From Rhizobium sp. Q54 (GTDB taxonomy: Bacteria > Pseudomonadota > Alphaproteobacteria > Micropepsales > Micropepsaceae): DNA of 64,000 nt. The DNA lies in contig CAMCWK010000002.1 of NCBI GenBank assembly GCA_945882615.1, positions 1 through 64,000 on the forward strand. The letters run 5' to 3'. The notes below the pieces were generated by a model. It had not been told where the DNA came from. It worked only from the letters and a program-made list of their open reading frames with translations, and did no database searches. Position numbers and translations under genes: made by a program. Shown in pieces: positions 1-8,436 of this stretch (positions within the stretch are counted from its first letter, which is position 1; the number at the start of each line of letters is the position of its first letter).

Positions 1-1
1 G

Positions 2-451
2 CTGCTGTCCATGGTGGTCGCCACGGGTGTGCGCATGCTGGGGCGGGTGCTGGAACGGGTCAGCGACAGCTCTGATCTTGTCATCGGCATTCTCAATACG
101 GGGATTTCCCTGATAATCGTTTCGCTGCTGTTTGCCGGACTCTACAAAATACTGCCCAACCGCAAGCTGGAATGGCGCGACGTGCTTGTGGCCTCGGTGG
201 GCACCGCCATCCTGTTCGAACTGGGCCAGACCCTGATCGGCTATTACCTGGCCAATTTGATCACGGCGAGCATCTATGGCGCGGCCGGCGGCATCATCGT
301 GCTGCTGATATGGGTCTATTATTCGGCACAGATATTCCTGCTGGGGGCGGAGTTCACCAAGGTCTGGGCCCGCCATTACGGCAGCCAGCAGAGCCGCGAA
401 CTCAAAAGGCCGGAAGACGGTTCGCCGACACCAGCGCCGGCAAAGGTGTAA
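2..451 (+). CDS. YihY/virulence factor BrkB family membrane protein, C-terminal part (5' truncated)
   Basis: Only the last 149 codons are visible; the open frame runs off the left edge, so the ATG at 11 is internal. The fragment has at least three hydrophobic helices, and the segments GAAGGIIVLLIWVYYSAQIF and LLGAEFTKVWA are the typical end of the YihY/BrkB (PF03631) family, integral inner-membrane proteins of uncertain function (the old label ribonuclease BN is wrong). The short tail after the last helix is polar and Pro-rich. Its 3' end overlaps the convergent Sel1 gene by 50 nt. Family assignment is good, function unknown. Confidence 0.85.
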   Translation: MLSMVVATGVRMLGRVLERVSDSSDLVIGILNTGISLIIVSLLFAGLYKILPNRKLEWRDVLVASVGTAILFELGQTLIGYYLANLITASIYGAAGGIIVLLIWVYYSAQIFLLGAEFTKVWARHYGSQQSRELKRPEDGSPTPAPAKV

Positions 452-1736
452 AGTCACGCGCCTGGTCGGCGGCGAACGCAGCCTCGGCGGGACTGACCTG
501 GCTTTTGAGGAAATCGGCACGCTCGCGCGCGGGCGCATCGCCGGCCATTGCGGCGATGCCATACCATTTCAAGGCCTGCTTCAAATCCTGTTTCACCCCA
601 AGCCCGCGTTCATACAGCACGCCGAGATCGAAGGCGGAATCGATATAGCCGCGCGCGGCGGCACGGGCGAACCATTCCGCTGCCAGGGCTTCGTCTTTGT
701 CGGTGCCCAGACCTTCGGCATAGGCGATGGCGAGATTGTGCATGGCCTTGAGATTGCCGCCCGCCGCGGCCGCGTTGAACAGGTCCAGGGCGCGAACGGG
801 ATCGGCGGCCACGCCGATCCCCTGCCCGTACAGCGTTCCCAGCACATACTGCGCCACCGGATTCCCGTCCCGCGCCGCCGCCGCGCTCCAGCGCATGGCG
901 GCGATGGAATCCTGTTTCACATCAGCGCCACGCAAGTAGGCCACGGACAAGGCGACCCTCGCCCCTGCATCACCGGCATCGGCCAGTGCGATGGTCCGCG
1001 CCAGCCCGGCCGGCGCGACCTGACGCGATGTGGTGCCGCTGCCGGCCAAATCGGCGGACGTGGCGCGGGCGGTATCCCCCAGGGTGAGGCCGGCGCAAAG
1101 AAACAATGTCATCAGCGACAGCGCCCCGATCGCCAGCCAGCGCAGCCGCGCGCCGGTCCTGGGCCCGGGCGCTTCGGGCACCGGGCGGGCCTTCCCGCGG
1201 GCGGCCTGCAGCACATCCGCCATTTGGGCCCGCGATAGCAGCGGCGTCGGCGCGATTTCCAATGGCGGAAAATCCGGCGCGGCCTTGTCTTCCTGTTGCG
1301 CTTCTGTTTCCTGCGAGACGATCGCGTCTTCGGCATCCTGCGGGACGAATACGGCCGTCTCCGCCGGCACGCTGGCCTGAGCCGCACCCAGGGCGAGCAG
1401 TTTTTCCTCCAGCGCCGCCATGGCGCGGGCCTGATCGCGCGCTGCTGTTTCCGCTTTCACTTCCAGCGTGTTCAAGGCGCGTTCAAACACCCGAAGGCGG
1501 CGTTCCAGCCAGGCGTCGGGCGCGGCGACCGCTGGCTCTGGCGCTGATGACGACGGGGGCGCCATCAGCGCCGCCAGCAGCGCCGCCTTGCCGGTGAAAT
1601 GCTCACGGAAGGCGGTCCGCTCCACCCCGGCCTCAGCACACAGCATGGCGATGGAGAATTTGGTATTGCCGCGCGCCAGCAGAGCCCGTGCGGCTGCCAG
1701 CAATTTTGCCTTATCGTCCAGATCGTTCTGATCCAT
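402..1736 (-). CDS. TetR-like HTH / coiled-coil / transmembrane / Sel1-repeat protein
   Basis: A 444-aa protein with four visible parts. Residues about 8-60 look like a TetR N-terminal helix-turn-helix (KLLAAARALLARGN...FSIAMLCAEAGVERTAFREHF). Residues about 85-120 are charged and heptad-like. After an acidic linker a single hydrophobic helix follows (about 195-217, core LSLMTLFLCAGLTLG). Residues about 250-400 hold four Sel1-type repeats (for example AQYVLGTLYGQGIGV, AMHNLAIAYAEGLGT, SAFDLGVLYERGLGV). With the N-terminus in the cytoplasm the Sel1 part would be periplasmic, as in the polarity protein PodJ of Caulobacter, which lacks the HTH. It could be a membrane-tethered regulator or scaffold. 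The function is not known. Confidence 0.75.
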   Translation of the reverse strand: MDQNDLDDKAKLLAAARALLARGNTKFSIAMLCAEAGVERTAFREHFTGKAALLAALMAPPSSSAPEPAVAAPDAWLERRLRVFERALNTLEVKAETAARDQARAMAALEEKLLALGAAQASVPAETAVFVPQDAEDAIVSQETEAQQEDKAAPDFPPLEIAPTPLLSRAQMADVLQAARGKARPVPEAPGPRTGARLRWLAIGALSLMTLFLCAGLTLGDTARATSADLAGSGTTSRQVAPAGLARTIALADAGDAGARVALSVAYLRGADVKQDSIAAMRWSAAAARDGNPVAQYVLGTLYGQGIGVAADPVRALDLFNAAAAGGNLKAMHNLAIAYAEGLGTDKDEALAAEWFARAAARGYIDSAFDLGVLYERGLGVKQDLKQALKWYGIAAMAGDAPARERADFLKSQVSPAEAAFAADQARDFTPLPALVSANRLPAF

Positions 1737-1845
1737 CGCCGCCCCTTGCCCTGAACACAGGCTACAGACCGGCCGTTACCATCGCGGTGCCGTATTCGGC
1801 GAAATTCAAGGACAAATTTAAGCGACCTTTACGCGGGTGCGCTGC

Positions 1846-3330
1846 TCAGCCCCTGTCACGGCGGCCAAAAAGCAAGGTCACATTGATGCGGCGATTCTCA
1901 TAGCCTTCCTTGAACCGGATGGTATCGGTTTCATGGAACAGGTCAGAATCGAAGATCACCGCCCTGTTGGCGCGATAGGGCACCGTCACCGAAGTGGCGC
2001 CCACGCTTTTCAAAAAGGCGCGGGGCGACTCCACATCGCCATTATACTTGTCGAAGTCCCAGTCCAGCGGCGCGGCCTTGTCCCACACCACCAGCCCGCC
2101 ATGCGCGGGGTCGAGGTTGGCTTCGTCCGGCGTGATCCAGAAATTGACGTTCACCGCCGCTTCGTCGGCATGGATCTGGATGCCGCTCATCGCGGAATCA
2201 TACTTGAACGCCCACAGATAGCGCAGCGGATGCCCGCCGAAGATCGCGGGAAAGGTATCACGGAACTCGTCGGCGATCTGGGCCAGCAGCGGCGCGGCAA
2301 AACCATGCTCGGGAAAGGCCCCCAGATAGCCGTCCTTATAGGCCTGTCGCCAGACATTGGAGCCCAGACAGAAGCGCCGCAGCCGCGACAGCGCTTCGGG
2401 CGTCAGCAGGTTGTCGATTACCACCAGCTGCTGATTGCTGGCACGCCATTCGGTGCAGACCTTTTCGGCATTGGCCGGATTGATCGCGGGCGCGGCGAGC
2501 TTTTCACCGCCGTCCAGGAACAGCGGGCCATCGACGCGGGCGCGCTTGCCCAGCCAGGCCTGCTGCTCGGCATCGTGGCGCGCTTTGTGCGGCAGCATGC
2601 CCGGACCGTTGGCCGCATCGGCATTTTCCGCTGCCTGGCGGAAAACCGCAAAGCCCTCCGCCACCCGGTCGCTTTCACACAACACATGACCGCGATAGTT
2701 CAGCAGTTCGGGACTGCCGGGACGCAAGGACAAAGCGCGGTCGAAACTGGCGAGCGCCTCGCCGAACCGCGTCAGAACCCGCAAAGTGATGCCACGGTTC
2801 TTCCAGGTCTCGGCATTGTTCGAGTTTTGCGCCAGTGCGCGGTCGAAACTGGCCAGCGCCTCGTCCTCGCGTTTGAGTTCGTGCAGGGCATTGCCGCGAT
2901 TGACCAGCGCGCCTTCATGGTCCGGCCGCTGTGCCAGCACCCGGTCATAGCTGGCCACGGCTTCCACCGGGCGCTTCATTTCGCGCAACGCATTGCCGCG
3001 ATTGAACAGCGCATCGGCGAAATCGGGGCGCGCCGCCAGGGCCCGGTCGTAGCTGGCCAGCGCGTCCTCGAAGCGGCCCATATTCTTGAGGACGTTGCCG
3101 TAATTCAGCAGCGCTTCGGGAACGCCGGGGCTAAGCTCCAGCGCGCGGCCGATCAGCGCCAGCGCCTCGGCGTTGCGCCCCTGCTGCGCCCGCACCACGC
3201 CCAACAGGTGGCGCGGTGCAAACGCATCGGGCGCGGCCTCCAGCAACTGAAGATAAAGCCGTTCAGCCTCCGCCAGCTGGCCGCGCTGATGCGCCGCCAC
3301 GGCTTGGGCGTGAAGAGATGACAGGTCCAT
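1846..3330 (-). CDS. TPR-repeat protein with C-terminal 2OG-Fe(II) oxygenase-like domain
   Basis: A 494-aa protein. Residues about 1-240 are six or seven tetratricopeptide repeats spaced 34 residues apart (recurring ALxNRGNALxEMKRxxEAxASYDRALAxxP pattern). The C-terminal ~190 residues carry the Fe-binding facial triad of 2-oxoglutarate oxygenases: H387-x-D389 (IQIHADEAAVNVNFWIT), H466 (DSDLFHETD) and an Arg at about 480 (NRRINVTLLFG) for the co-substrate. Such TPR-oxygenase proteins are usually thought to hydroxylate proteins or peptides; the substrate here is unknown. It starts 106 nt downstream of the TetR gene on the same strand. The ATG at 3330 opens directly into the first TPR helix, so this start is likely right. 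Confidence 0.8.
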   Translation of the reverse strand: MDLSSLHAQAVAAHQRGQLAEAERLYLQLLEAAPDAFAPRHLLGVVRAQQGRNAEALALIGRALELSPGVPEALLNYGNVLKNMGRFEDALASYDRALAARPDFADALFNRGNALREMKRPVEAVASYDRVLAQRPDHEGALVNRGNALHELKREDEALASFDRALAQNSNNAETWKNRGITLRVLTRFGEALASFDRALSLRPGSPELLNYRGHVLCESDRVAEGFAVFRQAAENADAANGPGMLPHKARHDAEQQAWLGKRARVDGPLFLDGGEKLAAPAINPANAEKVCTEWRASNQQLVVIDNLLTPEALSRLRRFCLGSNVWRQAYKDGYLGAFPEHGFAAPLLAQIADEFRDTFPAIFGGHPLRYLWAFKYDSAMSGIQIHADEAAVNVNFWITPDEANLDPAHGGLVVWDKAAPLDWDFDKYNGDVESPRAFLKSVGATSVTVPYRANRAVIFDSDLFHETDTIRFKEGYENRRINVTLLFGRRDRG

Positions 3331-3436
3331 GCCCCGTTTTGGAATCTTGTTTGCCCGAAGACAAGCCCGGCGAAATCAGAAGATATGGGGCTTGCGGTGC
3401 GAACGGCTCAGCCCGCGATGGTGATGAACAACCGGC

Positions 3437-4057
3437 TCAATCCGGCTTCAGGGCGCGGGTGAGGAAACGGGTGAGATTTTCCACCAGGGCGGCGCGCGAG
3501 CGGCCCGTGCGATGGGCTTCACGGCTGGTCTGGTGCAGCGCACCCACAATGGCCTGGCCAATGATGCCAGGATCGAAGGAGCGGCAAGCGCTGCCGTCGC
3601 GTGCCGCCTCGCGCACCATGTCGGCCCATTCGGCGCCCCATTGCGTCAGCAGCGAGCGAAACTCCACCCCTTCGGCGTCGATCACGGCCTCGTCGGTCAT
3701 GGCGGCGCGCAGTACGCCGGGATGATTGTCCGAATAATCGTAGATCGCATGCAGCGTGGCGGAGATGCGCTGCTCCAGCGTCTGACCGGGACGGCGATGG
3801 GCGCCGACATGGGCGTCCAGCTCCAGCCGCGCATCCTCGACAAAGGACAGGAAACAGGCGCGCTTGTCGGGATAATGCAAATAGAACGTGCCGTGACCCA
3901 GGCCCGCTTCGCGCGCGATATCCTGCGGCCGGGTCGCGTCATAGCCGCGTTCCACGAACAATTTTCGCGCCGACTGCTTCAGACGCGCCAGACTTTCCGG
4001 TTTCCGGCGATTGCTGGAAAGCGATGTAGAATCGAGAATGATAGCGTTACCGGACAT
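3437..4057 (-). CDS. TetR/AcrR family transcriptional regulator
   Basis: A 206-aa protein with a standard TetR N-terminal DNA-binding domain (residues about 20-70: LARLKQSARKLFVERGYDAT, DIAREAGLGHGTFYLHYPDK) and an all-helical C-terminal ligand/dimerisation region ending in LTRFLTRALKPD. It lies 76 nt downstream of glpK on the same strand and could be read with it, but its own upstream region holds a palindrome that may be an autoregulatory operator. The effector and targets cannot be deduced. Family confidence is high; role is open. Confidence 0.9.
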   Translation of the reverse strand: MSGNAIILDSTSLSSNRRKPESLARLKQSARKLFVERGYDATRPQDIAREAGLGHGTFYLHYPDKRACFLSFVEDARLELDAHVGAHRRPGQTLEQRISATLHAIYDYSDNHPGVLRAAMTDEAVIDAEGVEFRSLLTQWGAEWADMVREAARDGSACRSFDPGIIGQAIVGALHQTSREAHRTGRSRAALVENLTRFLTRALKPD

Positions 4058-4110
4058 GGACTGACTTCACGCGCCCCGGGGTTGGAAGTCAACGGCTCAA
4101 ATCGGGTAAA

Positions 4111-4118
4111 TGTATACA
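4111..4118. promoter_or_regulatory. candidate TetR operator, palindrome TGTATACA
   Basis: The perfect 8-bp palindrome TGTATACA lies 54 nt upstream of the TetR start, flanked by an inverted pair TAAATGT (4107-4113) and ACATTTA (4130-4136). TetR proteins commonly repress their own promoter through such palindromes. An 8-bp palindrome is expected by chance, so this is only positional inference. Confidence 0.25.
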
Positions 4119-4133
4119 GCACCAAAGAAACAT

Positions 4134-5690
4134 TTATTGCACCTGCGTAACGGCGCGCAGCCAGCCTCGATAAAGCAGATCGCGTTCGCGCTTTTTCATC
4201 GCGGGATGAAACCGCCGGTCGAGCGCCCAGCGGGCGGTGATGTCGTGTTCGCTTTGGAACAGTCCTGCGCCCAAACCCGCCAGATAGGCGGCGCCCAGCG
4301 CGGTGGTCTCCGTCACAACCGGCCGGTCCACCGTCAAGCCGGTGAGGTCGGCCAGGCGCTGGCAGAACCAGTCATTGGCGACCATGCCGCCATCCACCTT
4401 CAATGCTCGCAAGCGCGAAAGACCTGCCGCCGCCATGTCCCGGCGCATCGCCTCCAGAAGATCGCGGGTCTGGTAACAGACAGCATCCAGCGCCGCGCGC
4501 ACGATCTCAGCCCGGCCGATATCGCGGGTCAGGCCCAGAATGGCGCCGCGCGCGCCGGGGTTCCAATAGGGCGCCCCCAGCCCGGTAAAGGCCGGAACGA
4601 AATAGAGCCCGGGCGCCGCTTTCGCGCGCCGTGCCATCGCTTCGCTGTCGGGCGCATGGGCCAGGATACCCAGCTCGTCGCGCAGCCATTGCACCACTGC
4701 GCCAGCGATGAAGATCGAGCCTTCGATGGCGTACTGCGCTTTTCTTACGGGTCGCGCGGCGAGGCGCTTGCTACGCACGCGTTCGCCGCTGCTCCCAGCC
4801 AATGCGGTCGCCAGTAGGCGATTGCGCGAACGCGGCACTTTCTCGCCGGTATTGACCAGCACGAAACAGCCGGTGCCATAGGTGGATTTCACATCGCCGG
4901 CCGCGAAACAGGCCTGGCCGAAACTGGCCGCCTGCTGGTCGCCCGCCACGCCCAGGATGGGAATGGCCGCACCCAGCAACATCGGATCGCTGGTTCCGAA
5001 GTCGCCGCGGCTTTCGCGTACATCTGGCAAGATGGCGCGCGGCACGCCGAACAGCTTGAGCAGCGAAGCATCCCAGGCGCGCGTCTTCAGATTCCACAGC
5101 ATCGTGCGCGAGGCGTTGGTGACATCGGTGGCATGCACCTTCCCGCGGGTCAGATTCCAGATCAGCCAGCTGTCGATGGTGCCGAAGGCGACGTCTTTAT
5201 ATTGGTCGCTCCGGCTCGCGCCGACGCTCCTGCCCTTCAGCCCCTTCACGTTCTTCAGCAGCCATTCCAGCTTGGTGGCTGAAAAATACGGATCGAGCAG
5301 CAATCCGGTCTTGCGCGTAATGCCCGTTTCAAGCCCGCGCTTCTTCAGCGCCGCGCAGCGCGGCGCGCCGCGCCGGTCCTGCCAGACGATGGCATTGTGC
5401 AACGGCGCCCCGGTCTTCTTGTCCCAGATCAGCGAGGTCTCACGCTGGTTGGTGATGCCGATCGCGGCGACGTCACCTGCCTGCAGGCCTTTGAGGACGG
5501 CGCGGGCGCAGGCCAGGGCCGCCTGCCAGATTTCGCGGGCGTCATGCTCCACCCAGCCATTGGCGGGATAGATCTGGCGCAAGGGTATGCCGTGGCTGCG
5601 CACGGGACGCGCCTGGGCATCGAACAGGATCGCCCGGGTCGAGGTCGTGCCCTGATCCAGGGCCAACAGGAAGCTTTTGTGCCGGTTCAT
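4134..5690 (-). CDS. glpK: Glycerol kinase
   Basis: Phosphorylates glycerol with ATP to sn-glycerol 3-phosphate in the cytoplasm. The 518-aa product has the FGGY-kinase marks: N-terminal phosphate loop LALDQGTTSTRAILFD, the substrate region ITNQRETSLIWDK and WQDRR, the central GVAGDQQAASFGQACF and STYGTGCF, and the C-terminal LKVDGGMVANDWFCQ with ETTALGAAYLAGL. Size is slightly above the usual ~500 aa because of a basic insert (about 303-320, SSGERVRSKRLAARPVRK). The frame is open 11 codons further upstream, but the ATG at 5690 (MNRHKSFLLALDQG) fits the family. No glpF, glpD or glpR is nearby. Confidence 0.95.
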   Translation of the reverse strand: MNRHKSFLLALDQGTTSTRAILFDAQARPVRSHGIPLRQIYPANGWVEHDAREIWQAALACARAVLKGLQAGDVAAIGITNQRETSLIWDKKTGAPLHNAIVWQDRRGAPRCAALKKRGLETGITRKTGLLLDPYFSATKLEWLLKNVKGLKGRSVGASRSDQYKDVAFGTIDSWLIWNLTRGKVHATDVTNASRTMLWNLKTRAWDASLLKLFGVPRAILPDVRESRGDFGTSDPMLLGAAIPILGVAGDQQAASFGQACFAAGDVKSTYGTGCFVLVNTGEKVPRSRNRLLATALAGSSGERVRSKRLAARPVRKAQYAIEGSIFIAGAVVQWLRDELGILAHAPDSEAMARRAKAAPGLYFVPAFTGLGAPYWNPGARGAILGLTRDIGRAEIVRAALDAVCYQTRDLLEAMRRDMAAAGLSRLRALKVDGGMVANDWFCQRLADLTGLTVDRPVVTETTALGAAYLAGLGAGLFQSEHDITARWALDRRFHPAMKKRERDLLYRGWLRAVTQVQ

Positions 5691-5733
5691 GAGGCGAAAA
5701 GGCACACCAGTTCGCCCGTCCAAGGCAAGAGAC

Positions 5734-5749
5734 TTAATCGGCTGTTAAC
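5734..5749 (+). promoter_or_regulatory. CtrA-type box TTAATCGGCTGTTAAC
   Basis: Exact match to TTAA-N7-TTAAC, the CtrA recognition sequence of Alphaproteobacteria, in the 153-bp gap between the divergent glpK and DUF2336 genes. It is 95 nt upstream of the DUF2336 ATG and 44 nt upstream of the glpK ATG. A further TTAA stands at 5760-5763. At this GC content I expect fewer than 0.1 exact TTAA-N7-TTAA matches in 64 kb (rough hand estimate), and the window has at least two in promoter regions. Which gene it serves is inference. Confidence 0.55.
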
Positions 5750-5843
5750 AGTCGGCCTGTTAAAAAATGCCCGGAAATGGCCGCAAAAGCGGCTTTGGTG
5801 CAGAAGGCATGGGGGATTTCACGTGGGGCTCACCGCACACGAC

Positions 5844-6920
5844 ATGAGCGACATGGGCCGCCTGGCCCAGCTCGCCATGAATCCGCAATCGGGCGCCAGC
5901 CGCGAGGAGATTTATCTCGCCGTCGCCTCTCTCTACCGCATCCAGGGCGCCGGACTGAACAGCCGCGAGCGCGAACTGATGCGCGAAATTCTCAAGCGCC
6001 TGACCCGGGACGTGGAAATGGCCATCCGTATCGCCCTGGCCGAACGCCTGGCCGAGGATACCACCGCGCCGCATGACCTGATCCTGCTGCTGGTGGACGA
6101 TTCTATCGAAGTGGCGCGCCCGCTGATCATCAACTCGCCGCTGCTGACCGAATCCGACGTGCTGAAGATGATTGCCGAAGCCGGCATCGGCCATCAGACC
6201 GCCGTGGCGGGCCGTCCCAATATCAGCATCCCGGTGACGGACGCGCTGACCAAATGCGATGCGGAATCGGTGCTGGTGGCGCTGGTGCGCAACGCGACCG
6301 CCAAGATTTCCAGCACCGGTTATGAAACGCTGGTCCAGAAGTCGCGCGCCATGTCCGGACTTCAGGAGCCGCTGATCCGCCGCCCCGACCTGCCGCCGCA
6401 GCTCGCCAACAACATGTGCGAATGGGTGTCCGACGCGCTCAAGACCTATATCAAGACCAACTACAAGATCGACGCCAAGGATGTCGATGCGGCCATGTCC
6501 AGGGCCAATGTGGTGCTGAAGAGCGAGCCTCCGGGACCCAAGGACCCGCCGGCCGACAGCGCCCTGAAACTGATCGAGAAAATGGCCGCCAGCGGCCAGC
6601 TCAAGGCTGGCTTCCTGATGCGGGTACTTAGCCAGGGCCAGCTCGACCTGTTCGACCTCGCCTTCGCCCGTCTGCTGGATATCGACCTGCCCCGCTTCCG
6701 CCCGGCCTTTTATGAAGGCGGCCCGCGCCTGGTGGCGCTGTCCTGCCGCGCCGCAGGCATCGATCGCTCCGTGTTTCCCACCGTTTTCAACCTGTCGCGC
6801 CAGGCGCGCGGGTTTCCCGCCAATCTGAACGGGGCGGAAATGCAGACGGCGGATGCCATCTTCTCCGGCTTCACCCGCCAGAGCGCGCTGGACGAACTGC
6901 GCACCGCACTGCCGCAGTAG
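5844..6920 (+). CDS. DUF2336 domain-containing protein
   Basis: A 358-aa, mostly helical cytoplasmic protein. The region from RLAQLAMNPQSGASREEIYL through ILKRLTRDVEMAIRIALAER and HDLILLLVDDSIEVARPLI is the DUF2336 signature (PF10098), found almost only in Alphaproteobacteria, often beside cell-cycle or signalling genes; no biochemical role is established. I chose ATG 5844 (MSDMGRLAQLA). An in-frame GTG at 5823 has a better placed GGGGGA (5811-5816) and may be the true start, adding seven residues. The upstream gap contains an exact CtrA-type box. A strong nested palindrome follows the stop codon. Confidence 0.85.
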   Translation: MSDMGRLAQLAMNPQSGASREEIYLAVASLYRIQGAGLNSRERELMREILKRLTRDVEMAIRIALAERLAEDTTAPHDLILLLVDDSIEVARPLIINSPLLTESDVLKMIAEAGIGHQTAVAGRPNISIPVTDALTKCDAESVLVALVRNATAKISSTGYETLVQKSRAMSGLQEPLIRRPDLPPQLANNMCEWVSDALKTYIKTNYKIDAKDVDAAMSRANVVLKSEPPGPKDPPADSALKLIEKMAASGQLKAGFLMRVLSQGQLDLFDLAFARLLDIDLPRFRPAFYEGGPRLVALSCRAAGIDRSVFPTVFNLSRQARGFPANLNGAEMQTADAIFSGFTRQSALDELRTALPQ

Positions 6921-6939
6921 TTTTCTCCCAACCCCCTCC

Positions 6940-7016
6940 GGTTTCAGCTTCCGCGCAGCTACGCTGCGCTCGCTGAAACCACCTCCCCCTTGTGGCGCTT
7001 CGCGCCAAGGGGGAGG
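6940..7016. repeat. Two adjacent nested palindromes (REP-like)
   Basis: Between the DUF2336 stop and nadK lie two hairpins back to back. The first pairs GGTTTCAGC (6940-6948) with GCTGAAACC (6972-6980) and contains an inner GCGCAGC/GCTGCGC stem. The second pairs CCTCCCCCT (6982-6990) with AGGGGGAGG (7008-7016) around TGGCGC/GCGCCA. No T-run follows, so this is more like an intergenic repeat or mRNA-stabilising element than an intrinsic terminator, though it could end the upstream transcript. Confidence 0.65.
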
Positions 7017-7063
7017 CGGACCTGTGTAGGTGTGCATGTGTGGAACATGCTAGAGTGCCTTCC

Positions 7064-7816
7064 ATGACCAAGCTGCATTTCACTGCTGCTCCCGATGCCG
7101 CCCAGGCGCTGGCCGATATGCGCGCCCGCCATGACGATGCGGGGCCCAAAGACGCTGACGTGATCGTCGCGCTGGGCGGCGACGGCTTCATGCTCCAGAC
7201 CCTGCACACCTTCACCGGCAAGGGAAAACCGATCTACGGCATGAATCTGGGATCGGTCGGATTCCTGATGAACGAATATCGCCAGGAAAACCTGCTGGAC
7301 CGTCTGGCCGCCGCCGAGAAGGCCGAAATCCACCCCCTGAAGATGCAGGCCCACAGCGCCAAGGGCATGACCGAAGCGCGCGCCTTCAACGAAGTCTCAC
7401 TGCTGCGCCAGACCCGCCAGGCCGCCAAGATCCGCATCATGGTGGACGGCAAGCCGCGCATTACCGAACTGATCTGCGATGGGGTGCTGGTTTCCACGCC
7501 CGCCGGGTCCACGGCCTACAATCTTTCGGCCCACGGCCCGATCCTGCCCATCGACGCCGCCCTGCTGGCGCTGACTCCCATATCGGCCTTCCGGCCCCGG
7601 CGCTGGCGCGGGGCGCTGCTGCCCCACCGCGCCAAGGTGCGTTTCGAAATCCTGGAAAACGTCAAGCGGCCGGTCAGCGCCGTGGCCGACGATTTCGAAG
7701 TGCGCGATGTGATCGCCGTCGATGTGGCCGAGGACCGCTCCATCGCCATGACCATGCTGTACGATGCCGGACATAACCTGGACGAGCGCATCCTGTCGGA
7801 GCAATTTTCCGACTGA
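7064..7816 (+). CDS. nadK: NAD kinase
   Basis: Converts NAD+ to NADP+ with ATP. The 250-aa product has the diacylglycerol-kinase-like fold marks: [16 protein letters not shown] with the GGDG motif, [13 protein letters not shown], the NE/D region [10 protein letters not shown], and the conserved Gly-rich [19 protein letters not shown]. Length and the short N-terminus are typical of alphaproteobacterial NadK. The frame is open further upstream (6992), but the ATG at 7064 ([13 protein letters not shown]) begins the first beta strand and lies beyond the palindromes. Confidence 0.95.
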   Translation: MTKLHFTAAPDAAQALADMRARHDDAGPKDADVIVALGGDGFMLQTLHTFTGKGKPIYGMNLGSVGFLMNEYRQENLLDRLAAAEKAEIHPLKMQAHSAKGMTEARAFNEVSLLRQTRQAAKIRIMVDGKPRITELICDGVLVSTPAGSTAYNLSAHGPILPIDAALLALTPISAFRPRRWRGALLPHRAKVRFEILENVKRPVSAVADDFEVRDVIAVDVAEDRSIAMTMLYDAGHNLDERILSEQFSD

Positions 7817-7922
7817 TTTGGCGGATTTTCCTGCGCGAACCGCTTTATTTCACTAAGCCTTAACGCCCATTAATGTAATTTGTGCGGGCAGCGCCCCTAT
7901 TGGGGCCGCATGAGTTTGGGTG

Positions 7923-8432
7923 ATGAGCGGCTATCGTTTCGACCGGCTGAAAGTACTCGTCGTGGACGACAATGCGCATATGCGCAAGCTCGTCATCACG
8001 ATCCTGCAGGCGTTCGGCGTCACCCAGATCCACGAAGCCGATAGCGGACAACGCGCCTGGACGGTGCTGCGCGAATCCAATCCCGATGTGCTGGTGCTGG
8101 ATTGGGTGATGGAAGGCATGTCCGGCATTGAACTGGTGCAGATGATCCGCACCAGTCCTCAGACACCAAACCCCTTTGTGCCGGTGATCATGCTGACCGG
8201 CCATACCCATATCGATCATGTGCGCCAGGCCCGCGATGCCGGCGTCAATGAATTCATCGCCAAGCCGGTGTCGGTGAAGACGATGATGTCGCGGCTGGTG
8301 GCGGTGATCGAGCATCCCCGCCCCTATGTGCGCACCAGCGCCTATTTCGGCCCCTGCCGCCGCCGTCGCGGCGCCGACGAATATCGCGGCCCCGAGCGCC
8401 GTGCTGAATCCAAGCAACAGGCAGCGGAGTAA
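7923..8432 (+). CDS. Response regulator, CheY-like receiver with short basic tail
   Basis: A 169-aa protein with one complete receiver domain (residues about 9-128): acidic pocket D15-D16 in VLVVDDN, phospho-acceptor D60 in VLVLDWVM, T92 in IMLTGH and K114 in FIAKPVS. The tail has no output domain but a motif seen after many alphaproteobacterial receivers (YFGPCRRRR and YRGPERR). The Hpt gene starts 4 nt behind its stop, so the two are surely co-expressed and probably exchange phosphate. GTG 7920 and ATG 7923 are adjacent start options; the ATG was taken. Confidence 0.9.
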   Translation: MSGYRFDRLKVLVVDDNAHMRKLVITILQAFGVTQIHEADSGQRAWTVLRESNPDVLVLDWVMEGMSGIELVQMIRTSPQTPNPFVPVIMLTGHTHIDHVRQARDAGVNEFIAKPVSVKTMMSRLVAVIEHPRPYVRTSAYFGPCRRRRGADEYRGPERRAESKQQAAE

Positions 8433-8436
8433 CCCC

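Noticed and set aside
1818-1832. TTAA-N7-TTAC upstream of the TetR/Sel1 gene as a CtrA box
   Set aside because: One mismatch; such sites are expected about once or more per window of this size.
1837-3321. 494-codon open frame antisense to the TPR-oxygenase gene
   Set aside because: Repeated pattern follows the TPRs on the other strand and no domain is recognisable.
7860-7873. TTAACGCCCATTAA upstream of the CheY-like gene as a CtrA box
   Set aside because: The two TTAA are 6 nt apart, not 7, so it does not fit the consensus.
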